64,000 nucleotides of DNA from Aselliscus stoliczkanus (GCA_033961575.1 CM066732.1:99005187-99069186); one strand, 5' to 3'. Shown: positions 11,000 to 23,449, counted from the first letter of the stretch. Numbers and translations are program-made. The notes: a model not told the origin generated them from the sequence alone.

Positions 11000-12660
11000 A
11001 ATTTCTTCTAGCAATAATGATGGCTTGAAAAGAGCCAGTGGGAGCTGAGTTGAGGGAGTACAACTTATCTAAAAAGCAAGTGGCAAAACTCCCTGGCTGA
11101 CTCCACTGCTACTCCCTAACTTGGAGAGGTGGAGGCAGTGCTGTGCTGGCAGAGAGGAGGTGAGGTGGGCTAAGGGGCCTGCCAAGAGGCCCACCACAGA
11201 TGTACTTCTGGCCTTTGTGGACCTCTGAGAGCACCCCACTGCTAGCTTTCAAGGACTGAAGTTTGCTACAGTCTGACAAGCGTTAAGTACAGAGGTGAGT
11301 TCTGCATGTGCAGAGGCCTGGGTGTCCTTTGCAGAGCATCACCGCCATGCACACTGTTCCTGGCTACAGCTTAGGCTTACTCCTCACTCACAGCCCTGGC
11401 TGGTGACCTCAGTAGTCATCGTCTCTAGCTGTACCCAACATCTCCAGGTTTAGTCCAGATTAGCTGCTGTTTGCCAATGCCCACCCTCTGCTCCTCTTCC
11501 CTGCTTTCCGTGTTTTCTAATTCCCATTTGGCCTTTAGATCAACCCGGTCCTGTCTGTCAGGGATATTGCTTTAGCTCAAATAAACACTTTAAAACTTTT
11601 ATGTCTAAATAGGACTGTGGGCTGATTTTAAATTCCCACCTCCTTCATACTTTTCTTAGAAGGTAGTGTACCAAAGACTTTGACACAATCTGGGTTCAAA
11701 AGAAAACCCCTCAGAGGAATGTGATACCCCAGCAAAGTAACTTCAACAGTTTGCCCTCTTCAAGATATTTCTCTAAGGGCCATCCCAGGTCATCAGGACA
11801 TAATTTAGCTAGTAGTTTGATGAGGATAAATAGTGCTTTCTGAGGCGAGGAACTGAACATCAATGAGCAGCAGAATGAAGAAATTAGATTGTTTGAATTT
11901 CAGTTTGTGAAAACACAGGTTTTCACAAACTGAAAAGCAGGTCTCTCTGGGAAATAGCCACATATAAAATAAATAAATCTTTGCTTCCCTGGGAATTAAA
12001 TTCCATTGTTGAGGTTTTGCACACAGTGGAGGGAGGGCGGCAATAAAAAAACACCCTTCTTCCCTGCTTAAGTTGAGCATCAACTGAAAGACAGAGGAGT
12101 TGGTTAGATATTTTTAAAAAGTGAAAAAAATGTTAATTAGGAATCTGGGTGAGGGGAATATGGATGTTCTTTGTACTGTACTTGTAATTTTTCTGAGTTT
12201 AAAAACATTCCAAATTTATTTTCAGTAAATAATGTTAGTAATTTATCAATTTCAAAAAATTTTTTAAAAATTAAAAGAGAATGTCAGCTTTCTTTTTTCT
12301 TTTTCTTTCTTTTTTTTTTTAACTGATGAAAGCTAAGTTGAAGAACATACAGTATTTTCCCACCCAAGAAGGACAAGTAGCTGAGGACAACCTGAGACCT
12401 CTCCCTGCAGGAACAGCTTCTGTACCAACAGACTAAAATATTTGCATCCTGAGAATAGGATGGATTCCAAAGGGGAAGAAATTAGAGGCTGAGCCTTTTA
12501 TGCCTTGTCCCTTCTCTCAAATGCACCACTTACATGAGTCTGCTCTGAGCACATCCCAAACATAATACCAAAGGAGGAGTGAGGGAGGGAACCTCTTTCT
12601 AGCAGAATTCTCTCTACTTAGAAACACAAAGATTGAACATGAGCATTATTCCTCAAGTCT
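11000..12660. other. Intergenic stretch, no gene seen
   Basis: No recognisable exon or strong reading frame. Holds a perfect short hairpin (11898-11935) and a T-rich stretch near 12290-12320. Confidence 0.5.
11898..11935. repeat. Perfect 17-bp inverted repeat with 4-base loop
   Basis: Left arm 11898-11914, loop ACAG at 11915-11918, right arm 11919-11935. All 17 positions pair. It matches no transposon end that I recognise. Confidence 0.9.
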
Positions 12661-12984
12661 TGTTTAGAGGAGCCCCCTGCTTTTCAGGTGTTGGTGGGTT
12701 GCTCTAGGGGCTCCTCCATCGTTGGGAGGCACTGAGCTGTGCAGTTGCCTGGGAATTCCTCTGCAGCAGTCCTACCACAAACTGAGACCAAATACGGTCT
12801 TCCTTTTCTCATCTGCCCATGGTGGGTCATGAACAGGAGGGGAGTCCCCCTAGACCCCAGCCAGCTTTCCTCCTCCTTGGAACTGATCTTTTTCCTTTTC
12901 CCTTCCGCCAGCCATCGTCCCACTAGCATTCAGTCAGCACATTTTAACTAGGTCTTGTGTTTTTTTATTTTTAAAATTTTCATA

Positions 12985-13090
12985 GCATTCTCATTTTACA
13001 AGTGAGGAAAATGATGCTCAGAGAGGTTAAGATGCTTATCTAAGACCCCACAGCTAGGGCATGGTAGAGCCAGGACCTACATACATACTC
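12985..13090 (+). mobile_element. MIR-type SINE fragment
   Basis: Contains 'cattttacaagtgaggaaaatgatgctcagagaggttaag ... ccacagctagg', a typical MIR core. Confidence 0.75.
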
Positions 13091-13529
13091 TGATTCGACA
13101 TCTCAGTCAGCAAGGCATTCAAGGCTCCACACTCACTGGTTCCTGGTCTTTTCTCCCACCACGTCCCTCCATCCTCCCGAGACTGCTAGTGAGTGCTCTG
13201 ACCCAGTAATGCTTTCATTCTTTCACCCTTGTCCATGCTATTTCCTGAGTCTGGAAGGACACTTTCTCTTTCTCATCTATGGAAATCTCTCCTTGGAAAG
13301 CTTACTCAGCTCAAATATAAATTGTTATATAAGTTAGAACTGCTGAAGACTCAGTAGAAATAACATTGAAGTTAATAAAATCATGAGTAAACATGGGCTT
13401 GTTTACCATATTCTACAGTATTAAAAGAAGGGGCTATGTCATGGAGCTTCAAGAAGACAGTTTTGGGCCACATAAAGGAGGATCACATGAAACAGTGATT
13501 GGTAACCTAACGGAACTTGGTATTCAGGG

Positions 13530-15150
13530 GGGCGATAAACCTAGAAGTTCAACAACTGACATCTACTGAGTATTGACTCCAGAAGAGTCCCAGGAGATGA
13601 AATGAAGAGCTTACTGTTTAATTGGAGAGACTTAAATACAGAATCACAACACAATGTGACATGTGCTGTAATTTGGTATTATGAGAGTACTGGGTGAGTG
13701 TGGCTAAAGAAACCAGGGAAGGCTATGAGTGATGCTGCACTTACTATTGGAGAAGGAATAGGGATTTCTCAGGGAGTGAGACATTCAAGGCAGATGGAGC
13801 GCAGTGTAAAAGCATGGCAACATGAGAGAGTATGAAGTGTAAGTTCGATATTGCTAGAGCAATAGTGTGTATGCATGCACAAGTCACGCATGTATTGGGT
13901 CAGAAAAGTCATGACGCATTTTTGCAACAAAAAACAGAAAAAATACATCATGACTTTTCCAACAACCCAATATATGTGTGTGTGTGAAACATAGTCACAA
14001 AGTATAGGTGGGGAAAGAGAGTTCTAGGAAATAAAGCTAGGAAGGTGGTATGAAGTCTTAGGAAGGGTTGATGTGAAATGTTGAGGAAAATGTTAGGGAA
14101 AGCTTTTTTCTTTATTTTGAATAGCTGCATTATCAGATTTTCTTTTTGGAAAGATCGTATTGGTTGCAGTGTGGATGGTGAGTTAGAGATGGTTGAGTCT
14201 AGAGGTAGAGATTCCAACAAGAAGTCTACTGCAGTAGTTCACGTGAGAGATGATGAGGGCTGGTGGGGTAGCAGTGGTATCCTGCCCAGGTGGCCATTGG
14301 CCAGGCTGGAGCCCTCAACTCCAACAGTGACTGTGGATGCTAATGGCTCACAGCTGCCTCTTTCTCCAGAGAATTACCCATTACTGACTGCAGCCACCTC
14401 ATCCAGGAAGTTATGACACCTCCCTTCCCCCTCCAACCACTGCCCTCAGTCAATGCCTGCTGCGGGGGTAGGAATACTACAAGAGATTGGCCCCCTTGCT
14501 TCAAGGGGAGATGATGATTCTGCTGTGTGGTTAATGCTTCAGATTCCTTATGTGTGGATCAGGCCAGGCTAGACTTAACCACATCCTTGCTGGCTCTTTT
14601 CCTAGTCTGCTTCTCTACTCCCTTACAGGTTTCTCTTGAAACTCACTCCCTCAATAGATCATGTGCATCCACAATGCTCTTTATACTGTACTTCTGGGAA
14701 GCTGACCCAAGACTACCAGTAGTAACTGTTTATGCGGATGGAGATGCGTGACACACTGAACCAAGTAGAATCAGTACAACTGACCACTAATTAGATGAGT
14801 GAGAAGAGAGAGTAAAGGGAGGAAAAAATCTGGAATATTCTGTGATTCTGGTTTGAGCCTAAAAGGGTACATACTATTCATTCGCTGAAATATGGAGGAA
14901 TTGTTCTTGGGTGGGGGTGAGGGAGGAGATAAGTTAATTCAGTTTTGGACATGCTGAGTTGGGAGATGCCTGTGGGATACCCAGGACCTCCAGGTGGAGA
15001 TGAAAAAGGCAGTTGGAGTTTAGAGTTCAAAACAGGAAATCAGAGCTGGAGATTTAGATTTGGGAGTCAACAGCAAATCAGTGACAGTCACAATAGAGGT
15101 ATTATGCTCATAGTCCTGACACCCTATAGGGAAAGTTACTGGATGCTGTC
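13530..15150 (+). mobile_element. L2-type LINE remnant, interrupted
   Basis: Long purine-rich segments such as 'gaccaggaaggctatgagtgatgc', 'gttggagatgcctgtgggatacccaggacctcc' and 'ggagtttagagttc' are typical of mammalian L2. A mariner-type hairpin element is inserted at 13895-13970. Boundaries and the inner part (14290-14740) are uncertain. Confidence 0.45.
13895..13970. mobile_element. Mariner-type MITE (76 bp) with TA target duplication
   Basis: Starts TTGGGTCAGAAAAGTCATGA and ends TCATGACTTTTCCAACAACCCAA, which are inverted copies of one another over about 30 bp. TA dinucleotides flank both ends (13893-13894 and 13971-13972), the target site of Tc1/mariner elements. The internal part is A-rich and noncoding. 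Confidence 0.8.
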
Positions 15151-15924
15151 CTGTTGAATTTGCAGGTTAACATCAGGGAAGGCAATCTAGTTCCCCAATT
15201 TAGTTCTTTGGCCCATGGTTAGAATTCTGAGGTAGATAATCTTGGCCTGGCTTTTTTTATTTTTTATTTTATTCTTTTGTTGCTATTGTGAGTCTATGTC
15301 ATCATTAGGGCCAAATGTAGTAAGAGAATAATAAAACTAACCAACGATTGTTTACCAAAAAAAATGAGTTGTAGCCATATCACTGATGTATGTTATGCCC
15401 AAATGAACAAAACACAAGGGTGTTTCTTACTTATCTTCTTTCAAAGCCAGAATTAACTGTTTGTCTAAGGCTGCATAATGAAAGCCATAGCATGCAGCAT
15501 CTGAAGGAAAAACTAGTTTTACCCAATTGATTAATACCAGACATTAAGCTTCAGTCTCTCGCCTCAAAAGTAGAGAGACCTGCAGATACCTATCTCAACT
15601 TTTAGGATGGAAACCCACCAAAAAAATTACTTGGCAAAGCATGAACTGAATTGCAGAATGGCCTGGGGAGTGAGTTTCCCAGCAGGAGCAGTTAAATATG
15701 AAGCATGATTTACTGCCCCCTTTCTGATGAATTTTCTTTGATTGGCTTTCAGGTTAGACTATTTTATGTAGTAGTACATCCTCCCACCCTACCTCCACCT
15801 ATCCTTGATCCATAAACTTATAGACTGGTAAAGCAGGAGTGGGGCTTTTGAGATAATCTTGTAGGGACCCCTCATTTTTAGGTTAAAAAAAAAAATCCCT
15901 GAGACTCAGAAGGATGAAAAGTGG

Positions 15925-16085
15925 TATGTATTGACCTTAGTAAGCACCAAGTGCTGTGCATATCTTATGCATTCTTCAAAAACCTAGGTCGTAGGTAACT
16001 TTGTTTCCATTTTACAAATGAGGAAACAGGCTAAAAGTGAATAACTTGCTAATATGTGATAAGGCTGGGATTTGATTTCAGAAAA
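15925..16085 (+). mobile_element. MIR-type SINE
   Basis: Contains 'agcaccaagtgctgtgcatatcttatgcattc' and 'ccattttacaaatgaggaaacagg', then 'ataaggctgggatttga', in MIR order. Confidence 0.7.
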
Positions 16086-16089
16086 GCTG

Positions 16090-16889
16090 ACTCTAAAATC
16101 CATTTACTTAACTAATTGAGAAAAAAGAAATACTAGATAGTGGCAGGACCATGATTCCAATTCAGGTTGAACCCCGTCTCCCTTTTTTTTTAAACCACAC
16201 CACAGTTTTCATTTCTGAAGTCTAAATCTCTTTATATTTTTAACAAGTTCAATGATCAACACTGTATATGAATGGCATATAAATCTACTTTGCTGCCTCA
16301 AGCTCATTCCCTCAGTTTGGCCCTATAAAACACTTTTGTTTCAAGAAAAATTTGTAGTTTGGGCTTTCCTGCTTTGTTAGGAGTTAGGGAGTGTTGACTT
16401 TACAGTTCTGGCTGTAGCAGTAGATTTTGCCACGGCTACTGTGGAATAGGCAGTGAGGCAGGGAATGGAGGAAGTTGAGAAATACGGCTGGAAATTATTG
16501 GAATGACAGTTGCTGGCCTTCTCTATTGAAGTTCCTTCAACTCAAGGCCCTCAAGTTTTAGGAGTGGCTTAGGCAAACTCTAAATCTTTAAAAAATTATC
16601 TTATGCACTAAGTACTAACTTCTACTTAAATTGAACACCATTGAAGCTTCCTATTACCATTTTTTCCTGCCTGTGCAACTCTTGACACAGTAAGCAGTGC
16701 CATAATTCCTGGCATTTCATGAAATCATCCAGTAATCTCAAATCCTTATCACATAGAATTGGTCTTTTTCACACTAACCATTGCCTTTTATAATTTATCC
16801 TTTACCCTATTTATAATCAGTTTATCTTTCCAAGAGCAACCCTCAATCATGAAGCAGTTCTCTAACATTTTAATTTCCAGAAATTGGCA

Positions 16890-16942
<53 letters not shown>

Positions 16943-17200
16943 ATATATATCATATTTAGGTGTTCCATATGATTTAATATACACATTTTAAATTATATGG
17001 AACACCTGAATTAATGTTTATTGTAAAAAATTAAAATGAGAAGTATATAGAATGAGAAAATCCTCTTTTCCCTATCCTTGCAAACCCATTCATTTTCTGA
17101 AATAATCACTGTTAATAATTTGGTATATTCCAGGTTGTCTATATATTTACGTAGGTGTGTGTGCACACATATGCACACATAGTTTTTTAAAAACATAAAT
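16090..17200. other. Intergenic stretch, no gene seen
   Basis: No exon or strong frame recognised. A (TA)n microsatellite lies at 16892-16939. Confidence 0.5.
16892..16939. repeat. (TA)n microsatellite
   Basis: Uninterrupted AT dinucleotide run of about 48 bp. Confidence 0.95.
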
Positions 17201-17204
17201 GAGA

Positions 17205-17760
17205 TATTGTATCAGCTAGCATCTCAGGAGACAGAAACTACACATTACATAGGGGTAGTTTAATATAAAGAATTATTAACTAGTAACAAAGGATTAACTA
17301 CTAAGGGGTAAAAAAAACTCTAAAAGAATACAACAGCAGATATAGGGAGCAGCCACTACCTCTAGGCTTGACGCAAAGCACTTAAGGAACAAATTTGGAA
17401 GAGACCCGTTTCCTCCAGGACTAATAATTGAACTTTGAGAGAGAGTGTACAACTGGTGATGTCATTGGATGACCAAGTTTGCTGAGTTGCTGCTGATTGA
17501 GGAAGCCACTGAGATTCTAAGAAGCTGCTCTCAAGGATACTGGCAGAATTCAAAGGGAGGACACCCACAGGGGTGCTTTTGAAACTCACTGGGAAGCCAT
17601 CTGGTGGGGTGTGTTGAAACTTGAGGGTAGGCAAGCACCACATTTTGAAAGAAAGAAAATGAGGAAAGCCTCCAGGAACCAGGAAGAGAACCCCTTTTCC
17701 CCCTGCAGTGTCTCTCTAGCACCCTCTGCTGATAGAGCTTAAAATCATGTCAACAGCCCC
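17205..17760. mobile_element. Old interspersed repeat, class not assigned
   Basis: Features such as 'tgtatcagctagcatctcaggagacagaaac' at the start and 'ctagcaccctctgctgatagagctt' near the end recur in mammalian genomes. I cannot name the family with confidence. Confidence 0.35.
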
Positions 17761-17814
17761 CTTTACCCTTGGGATGCTGGAACAGGGTAAATGGGGTCAA
17801 ATATATGGTGATGG

Positions 17815-17937
17815 AAGGAGAACTGACTCTGGGTGGTGAGCACACAATGTGATACATAGATGATGTATTATAGAATTGTACACTTGAAACCTATGTAATT
17901 TTACTAACTATTGTCACCCCAATAAATTTAAGTTTTT
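17815..17937 (+). mobile_element. Bat-type L1 3' end
   Basis: GGGTGGTGAGCACACAATGT ... GAATTGTACACTTGAAACC ... TGTCACCCCAATAAATTTAA. It is the sense counterpart of the copies at 5712 and 62515, ending in AATAAA. Confidence 0.75.
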
Positions 17938-17952
17938 AAAAAGGGGCATTGG

Positions 17953-18065
17953 CGGGGCCTGCCGAGTGGTGCAGTGGTTAAGCGCTGGCTTGGAAAGCCA
18001 GCAGCCCTGGTTCCATTCCACATGTGAGGGCCAGTGACACTGCCCTCAAAAAAAAAAAAAAAAAA
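17953..18065 (+). mobile_element. tRNA-derived SINE, short form
   Basis: Head GGGGCCTGCCGAGTGGTGCA, signature GAGGGCCAGTGACACTGCCC and an A tail. It is flanked by direct repeats GGGGCATTGG (17943-17952 and about 18067-18076), a clear target-site duplication just after an L1 3' end. Confidence 0.92.
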
Positions 18066-18269
18066 GGGGGCATTGGTTAAATCAACCCTGACACATACTT
18101 GTAGTGAAATACTATATAAAAAGAAGTCATATCAGCTGGCAAAGGAAAAATGTTTACAATTATTATCAGTATGACAAAACAGGGCAATGAAGGATAGATT
18201 TGGAGTGAGGGGTGATAAATCGATAACTGGCACAGATACACAACTTACTTTTTCCTTTTAACTTCTTAG

Positions 18270-18680
18270 AGGATTCTCCATGTTGATATTTACAGATCTG
18301 TGTTATTTTTGATGATTACATAATATTCCATGTGCCTTAATTTATTGGTTGATAGACATCTGGGTTATTTCCAGTTTTTTGCTGCAATGGTGAACATCCT
18401 TATAAATATCATTTTGTGTAATGGCAACTATACATTTGGAATTGATTTTTGAGAAGTGGCATTGCTGGATCAAAGGACATATGTGTTTTAAACCTGGGTA
18501 GGTATAATGCAAATTGATTTTTATACCAACTGTGTATGATAATGCTGGTTTAGTCAAATTTACATCAAAATGGATACTATAAATCTTTTCTTTTTTTTGC
18601 CAGTCTGATGGGCAGATAATGATATTATTTTAACTTGTATTTTCTTGATTTTTTTTGTGGGATTGAGCATCTTATGTTTT
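18270..18680 (-). mobile_element. L1-like 3' fragment, antisense
   Basis: Reads 'ataatattccatgtgccttaatttattgg ... atctgggttatttccagttttttgctgc ... gaacatcctt', the inverted form of the L1 3' tail. Diverged. Confidence 0.55.
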
Positions 18681-18774
18681 TGACCACTTGTTTTTCTCAT
18701 TCTGTGAACATTTTTTTTAAAATAAAAAAGTAATTTTTGTAATAATTCAGTGTCAAAATATATAAAGCAAAATG

Positions 18775-18890
18775 ACACACAATGAGCATTAACTATGTGC
18801 CAGGCACTATTCTAAAGACTTTTCATATATTAAGTTAAGCTCAGCTTCTCAACCATTACTCCCTGAGGTAACCCCTGTTAACAGGTGGGT
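18775..18890 (+). mobile_element. MIR-type SINE fragment
   Basis: 'gagcattaactatgtgccaggcactattctaaagac' is a MIR core segment. Confidence 0.75.
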
Positions 18891-19059
18891 GTGTAGTCTA
18901 GGCTGTTTTTGTGGGCTAACACAAACATATACATTTATAGAAAGTTTTGTTCCTTTGGACTTTTTGTTTGCTTTGTTTTTACGAAAATGGGAAACTTTCT
19001 ACATGTCTTGCTCTACAGTATGCTTACCACCCCCGACCCCCACTTAGTTGTGTTTTGGA

Positions 19060-19320
19060 CTTCTTTCTAAGCCAATTATAAAAGTCTACCTCAGCCTTTT
19101 TAACATCTTCATAATATTTCATTGTATGGAAGTACCTTAAATGATCTCATTTCATACTGGTAGATATTCACTTTGATTCAATTTTTTTGGCTAACATAAT
19201 CAATGCTGCAATGTACATTTGTATGCATACCTTCACACTCATTAATTTAACCCTACAACACTATTTCCTGGGAATAAAATGTTAAATTACTGCTTCATAA
19301 ATTCTCATATTTTTCTATCT
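19060..19320 (-). mobile_element. L1-like 3' fragment, antisense
   Basis: Contains 'ttcataatatttcattgtatgg ... atcaatgctgcaatgtacatttg', a diverged inverted L1 tail. Confidence 0.5.
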
Positions 19321-19456
19321 GTCTACTATATGTAGTTCAACTCGCAGAGCTCAAATGCACATATACTACAGTATATGTATATTCTGTACACTATATACAC
19401 AATATATAGTAATGCAATTCAGGTTTCCTTTCAAATTATTTATATTGGTGTAAGTT

Positions 19457-19841
19457 TTTTTTTTTTTTTTTTAAAGAGTTCATTGGGGAATTGGGGGAGG
19501 GGATAGTGTTGGGGAATTGGAGAACGGGACCAGCCAAGTTGTTGTTCTTCATTCTTCGTTGTGGAGGGCGCCAGTCGCCATCTGGCTGCCAGTCGGTAGC
19601 TCGTGGCCTCTAAGTGCAAGGTGCTGTGTTCAGTCTTAGTTGCGGGTGGGCGTAGCCCACCATCGAACAGGCAATCTTGTTGTTACACCAGCTGAGCCAT
19701 CCTGCCACCTGTTGGCAGCTCAGCGACAGCTCAGCTAGGGCGCAGCATCACTGGCCCATGTGGGAATCGAACTGGTGGTCCTGTTGCTCAGAGTTCGCGC
19801 TGTAAGCCAACTCTTAACCAACTGAGCCACTCAGCCGGCCC
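19457..19841 (-). mobile_element. tRNA-derived SINE, long form with alternative body
   Basis: Antisense copy of about 385 bp. It ends on the + strand with GAGCCACTCAGCCGGCCC (tRNA-like head) and starts with a T run and CATTGGGGAATTGGGGGAGG. The body (ATCTTAGTTGCGGGTGGGCG type sequence) differs from that of the copies at 5299 and 32865 and matches that at 20475. It is flanked by ATTGGTGTAAGTTTT on both sides (about 19444 and 19843), a 15-bp target-site duplication. Confidence 0.92.
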
Positions 19842-20220
19842 AATTGGTGTAAGTTTTAAAGTTGTAATCATCTCTGTTATGTATTCACCATATTCCTTAT
19901 CTTTTATTACTATATTCTGTCTGTAGGTCCTGATCCTTAGGGTGACCGTTTTTCTTTTCTAGTCTGCACTGTATCCACTTTTAAACCAATCTGAGATACC
20001 TCTTTCAAATTCCCTAGGTTCTCAGAAAAAGCAGGGTTCTTCTCTACCTCTATTCCATCTGGACTTAACTGCCCTTTAGTATCTCAGTGAAACTTAAATG
20101 ATAATCAGTTGCCTCCCCTATTCAACCAGCATGCTCAGAGCTCTGCTAATTAGAAAGTCCATTCCTTTTCTTTTTCTGTGTGACTATGTACACTCTGCCC
20201 CCTTTTTCCCTTTATTTTTA

Positions 20221-20298
20221 TTTTTTTTGAGGGCAGTGTCACTAGCCCTCATGTGGGACCCAAACCGGGGCCGCTGGCTTCCCAAGCCAGCGCTTCTG
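20221..20298 (-). mobile_element. tRNA-derived SINE, short form, 5' truncated
   Basis: GAGGGCAGTGTCACTAGCCC then GGGCCGCTGGCTTCCC and AAGCCAGCGCTT. The outer head is missing. The flanks TCTGCCCCCTTTT occur on both sides, so the insertion was truncated on arrival. Confidence 0.85.
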
Positions 20299-20474
20299 CC
20301 CCCTTTTTTTGAGCTAAGAATGTTCATATCAATCATTGTTTCCAGAGTGAAATTCTCAGTTTTAACCTCCTTGTTTGGTTATTGCTTTGTATTTTTTTCA
20401 CAATGTTTTTTCCCCCCATCTTTACTCCTAAGGCCTTTTTGGTGAGTCCTTCTCCAGCATCTCCCCCATACTCT

Positions 20475-20830
20475 TTTTTTTTATTTTTATGGTTTTACTG
20501 GGGAATTGGGGAAGGGAAATAGCCAAGTTGTTGTCCTTCAATCTTAGTTGTGGAGGGCACAGCAAGCTCAGCTCCAAGACTAGTCGCGCCGCTTAGCTCA
20601 AGGTGCTGTGTTTAATCTTAGTTGCGGGTGGGTGCAGCCACCATCCCATGTGGGAGTTGAACCGGCAGCCTTGATGTTAAGAGCACATGCTCCCACTTAT
20701 TGGCAGCTCAGCAACAGTTCAGATCGGGCGCAGCTCACTAGACCATGTGGGAATCAAACTGGCAACCCTGGTGCTCAGAGCACGCACTCTTGAGCAAGCT
20801 CTTAACCAAATGAGCCACTCCGCTGGCCGC
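20475..20830 (-). mobile_element. tRNA-derived SINE, long form with alternative body
   Basis: Starts with a T-rich stretch and TACTGGGGAATTGGGGAAGG, contains AATCTTAGTTGCGGGTGGGT, and ends GAGCCACTCCGCTGGCC. Same body type as the copy at 19457. Confidence 0.88.
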
Positions 20831-20842
20831 CTTTTTTTTTTT

Positions 20843-22330
20843 TTTAATTGAGGTGAGATTTACATAATGGAAAATTAACCATTTTAAAGTATACAATTCA
20901 GTAGCATTCAGAACATTTACAGTGTTGTTAAATCACCACCTCTATCAAGTTCCAAAACGTTTTCATTACTCCCAAAGAAAACCCCATACCCATAGTCACC
21001 CCTCACTCTTCCCTTCCCCAAGTCCCTGGCAAACACCAAATTGCTTTCTGTCCCTATGAATTTACCTAGTCTGCATATTTCATGTAAGTAAAATTATATA
21101 ATAAGTGACCTTCGGTGTCTGCCTTCTTCCACTAAACATAGTGTTTTTGAATGTCCTCCATGTTGTACCATGTATCAGTACTTCTTTTCTTTTTATGGCT
21201 GAATGGAATTCCATTATATGTATATACCACAATTTGTTTATCTGTTCATCTGTTAATGGACATTTGGATTGTTTCCACCTTTTGGCTATTGTGAATAGTG
21301 CTGCTGTGAACATATCCATGTGCATATACTTGTTTAAGTCTCTGTTTTCAGGGTTTTTTTGGTAGATACCTACAAATTGTGGAATTGTGGGTCACATGGT
21401 AAATCTATGTTTAACTTTTTGAGGAACCACTAGACTTTTTCACAGCAGCTGTACCATTTTACATTTCCACTAGCAACGCACAAGTGTTCAATTTCTCCAG
21501 ATGCCCACCAACACTTCTTATTTTCCATTTTTAAAATAGTCACCTTAGTGGGCTTAAAGTGGTTTCTTACTGTGGTTTTCATTTGCATTTCCCTAATGCC
21601 TAATGATGAGCATTTTTTCATTTACTTGTTGGCCATTGGTATAAGTTCTTTGGAGAAATGTCTATTCAAATTCTTTGCCTACTTCTTATTTGATTTGCTT
21701 ATGTTGTTGAGTTTTTTATATATTCTGAATACTTGATCCTTTATCAGATACATGATTTGCAAATATTTTCTATGGGTGAGTCTTTTCATTTCCTTATAAT
21801 GCCCTTTTATGCACAAAAGTTTTTAATTTTGATTAATTATAATTGATCTATTTTGTTGTTGTTGTTTATGCTTTTGGTGTCATATCTGAGAACTCATTCT
21901 GAATTCAAAGTCATGAAGACTTACCCGTATGTTTTCTTCCAAGAGTTGTATAGTTTTAGCTCTTATATTAAGGTTGCTGATACATTTTGAGTTAATTTTT
22001 GTATATTATGTGAGGTAGGAGTATGGATATCCAGTTGTCCCTGTACCGTTTATTAAAAAGACTATTCTTTTCTCATTGAATGGTCTTGGCACCCATGTTG
22101 AAAATTAATTGGCCATATATGTATAGGTTTATTCCTGGATTCTCCATTATATTCCATTGGTCTATGTGTCTATCCTACCAGTACCACACTGCTTTTAGGT
22201 TATTGTAGCCACGCAATAAGTTTTGAAATTGAGGAGTGTGTCCTCTAACTTTGTTCTTCTTACTCAGTATTGTTGCGGCTAATCAAGACCCTTGCAGTTC
22301 CCTATGAATTTTAGAAGACTGGCTTTTCTT
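20843..22330 (-). mobile_element. Old L1 LINE, 3' UTR and ORF2 end, antisense
   Basis: Begins with an inverted L1 3' end ('taattgaggtgagatttacataatggaaaattaacc') and runs through 'gctgaatggaattccattatatg', 'ttgtttccaccttttggctattgtgaatagtgctgc' and 'atttgcatttccctaatg', all standard inverted L1 tail sequence. It continues as decayed ORF2-like sequence to about 22330. No intact frame. Confidence 0.85.
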
Positions 22331-22339
22331 GTCTGGTCT

Positions 22340-23000
22340 TTCCTCAATTTATCCTTATAGCTGAGATCAAAGTTTCCTACATTCTCTTTAGTTTCACTCC
22401 CTTGGTTCATACCGTCTCACTATGCAAAGCCTGATCGTAGGTTCCTGTTGCACTCTGGCTCAAGAATAAGATTGCTGCAGGCTCCCTCAACTTCTTTTAT
22501 TCTACCCCTGCTGCTCTTAAAATGTATAAATAAAGAAACTCTTGGGTTCAGTTATTAAAAGATTTTTTTCATCTGCTCTGTGCCAAAATGTACGTTTCTT
22601 ATCATATAAATAGTTCCTCAAAGTTTGCCTCTTCCATGAAGCCTCTGCAGATTCGTTATTGAAAAAAAAAGAAGCTAATTGCCTCTTATAATGTCTTTGG
22701 ACATGAGATTCTAAATTATACTCGCCTTCAATATCATTTCCAACTATGTTCATTCTTGCTTTAATTAAAATGTACTTAAAATCAGAGACTTTAGAGTCAG
22801 AGGGGAACTTAGGAATGTAATGGAGACTCCTAGTTTAGTGTGGTTGAATGAGCACATTCTTTTATCTATGCTGCTTATCCTAAGTCCTGTAAAAGGACAC
22901 AAAGTTCAAAATGCCCCCAAGGACAAAAAACCTGAGTGAGCAGACGATAGCAACCACATTTTGGAAATTGTAAAGCAGATGGAAGAGTGGGAACTAGCTC
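22340..23000. other. Intergenic stretch, no gene seen
   Basis: Contains an LTR-like AATAAA context near 22530 and otherwise unassigned sequence. No coding exon recognised. Confidence 0.35.
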
Positions 23001-23449
23001 TGCATAGTAACTCACTTAAGCTATTAGTGGGGCAGCGGGTAGGGGGCGGGGGGCAAGCCAGAACAAGCCAACTCTCAGAACCCCCAGGAAAGCTTCAGTA
23101 TTAGAGGTACTAGATATCTCTGAAAGGGGGAGTGTGATACAAAATAAAAGGCATTGTTGAGGACAGGGATAATGTACCGAAGATGGGAATTAAGTGAAAG
23201 TCAGTATTATTATAGATGGGGGCATCTCAGCCCCCTTCTCCAGCTCAGCTCTGAAAATGCAAGCAACCAGGCAGGCTTATTCCATTCCTTCCTCAAACCA
23301 CCAGTGACTGGATAATTCCTCACTGAGAAAACTTTCCAGCCCCAAAGGGGCAAAACCCCTGCAATCTGAATAAGAGACCCCTACACTGACCAGCCCAATC
23401 TACCCTGCCTCACCCCTACCATTGGCCTTGTTGCCTAAACAGACAGCCA

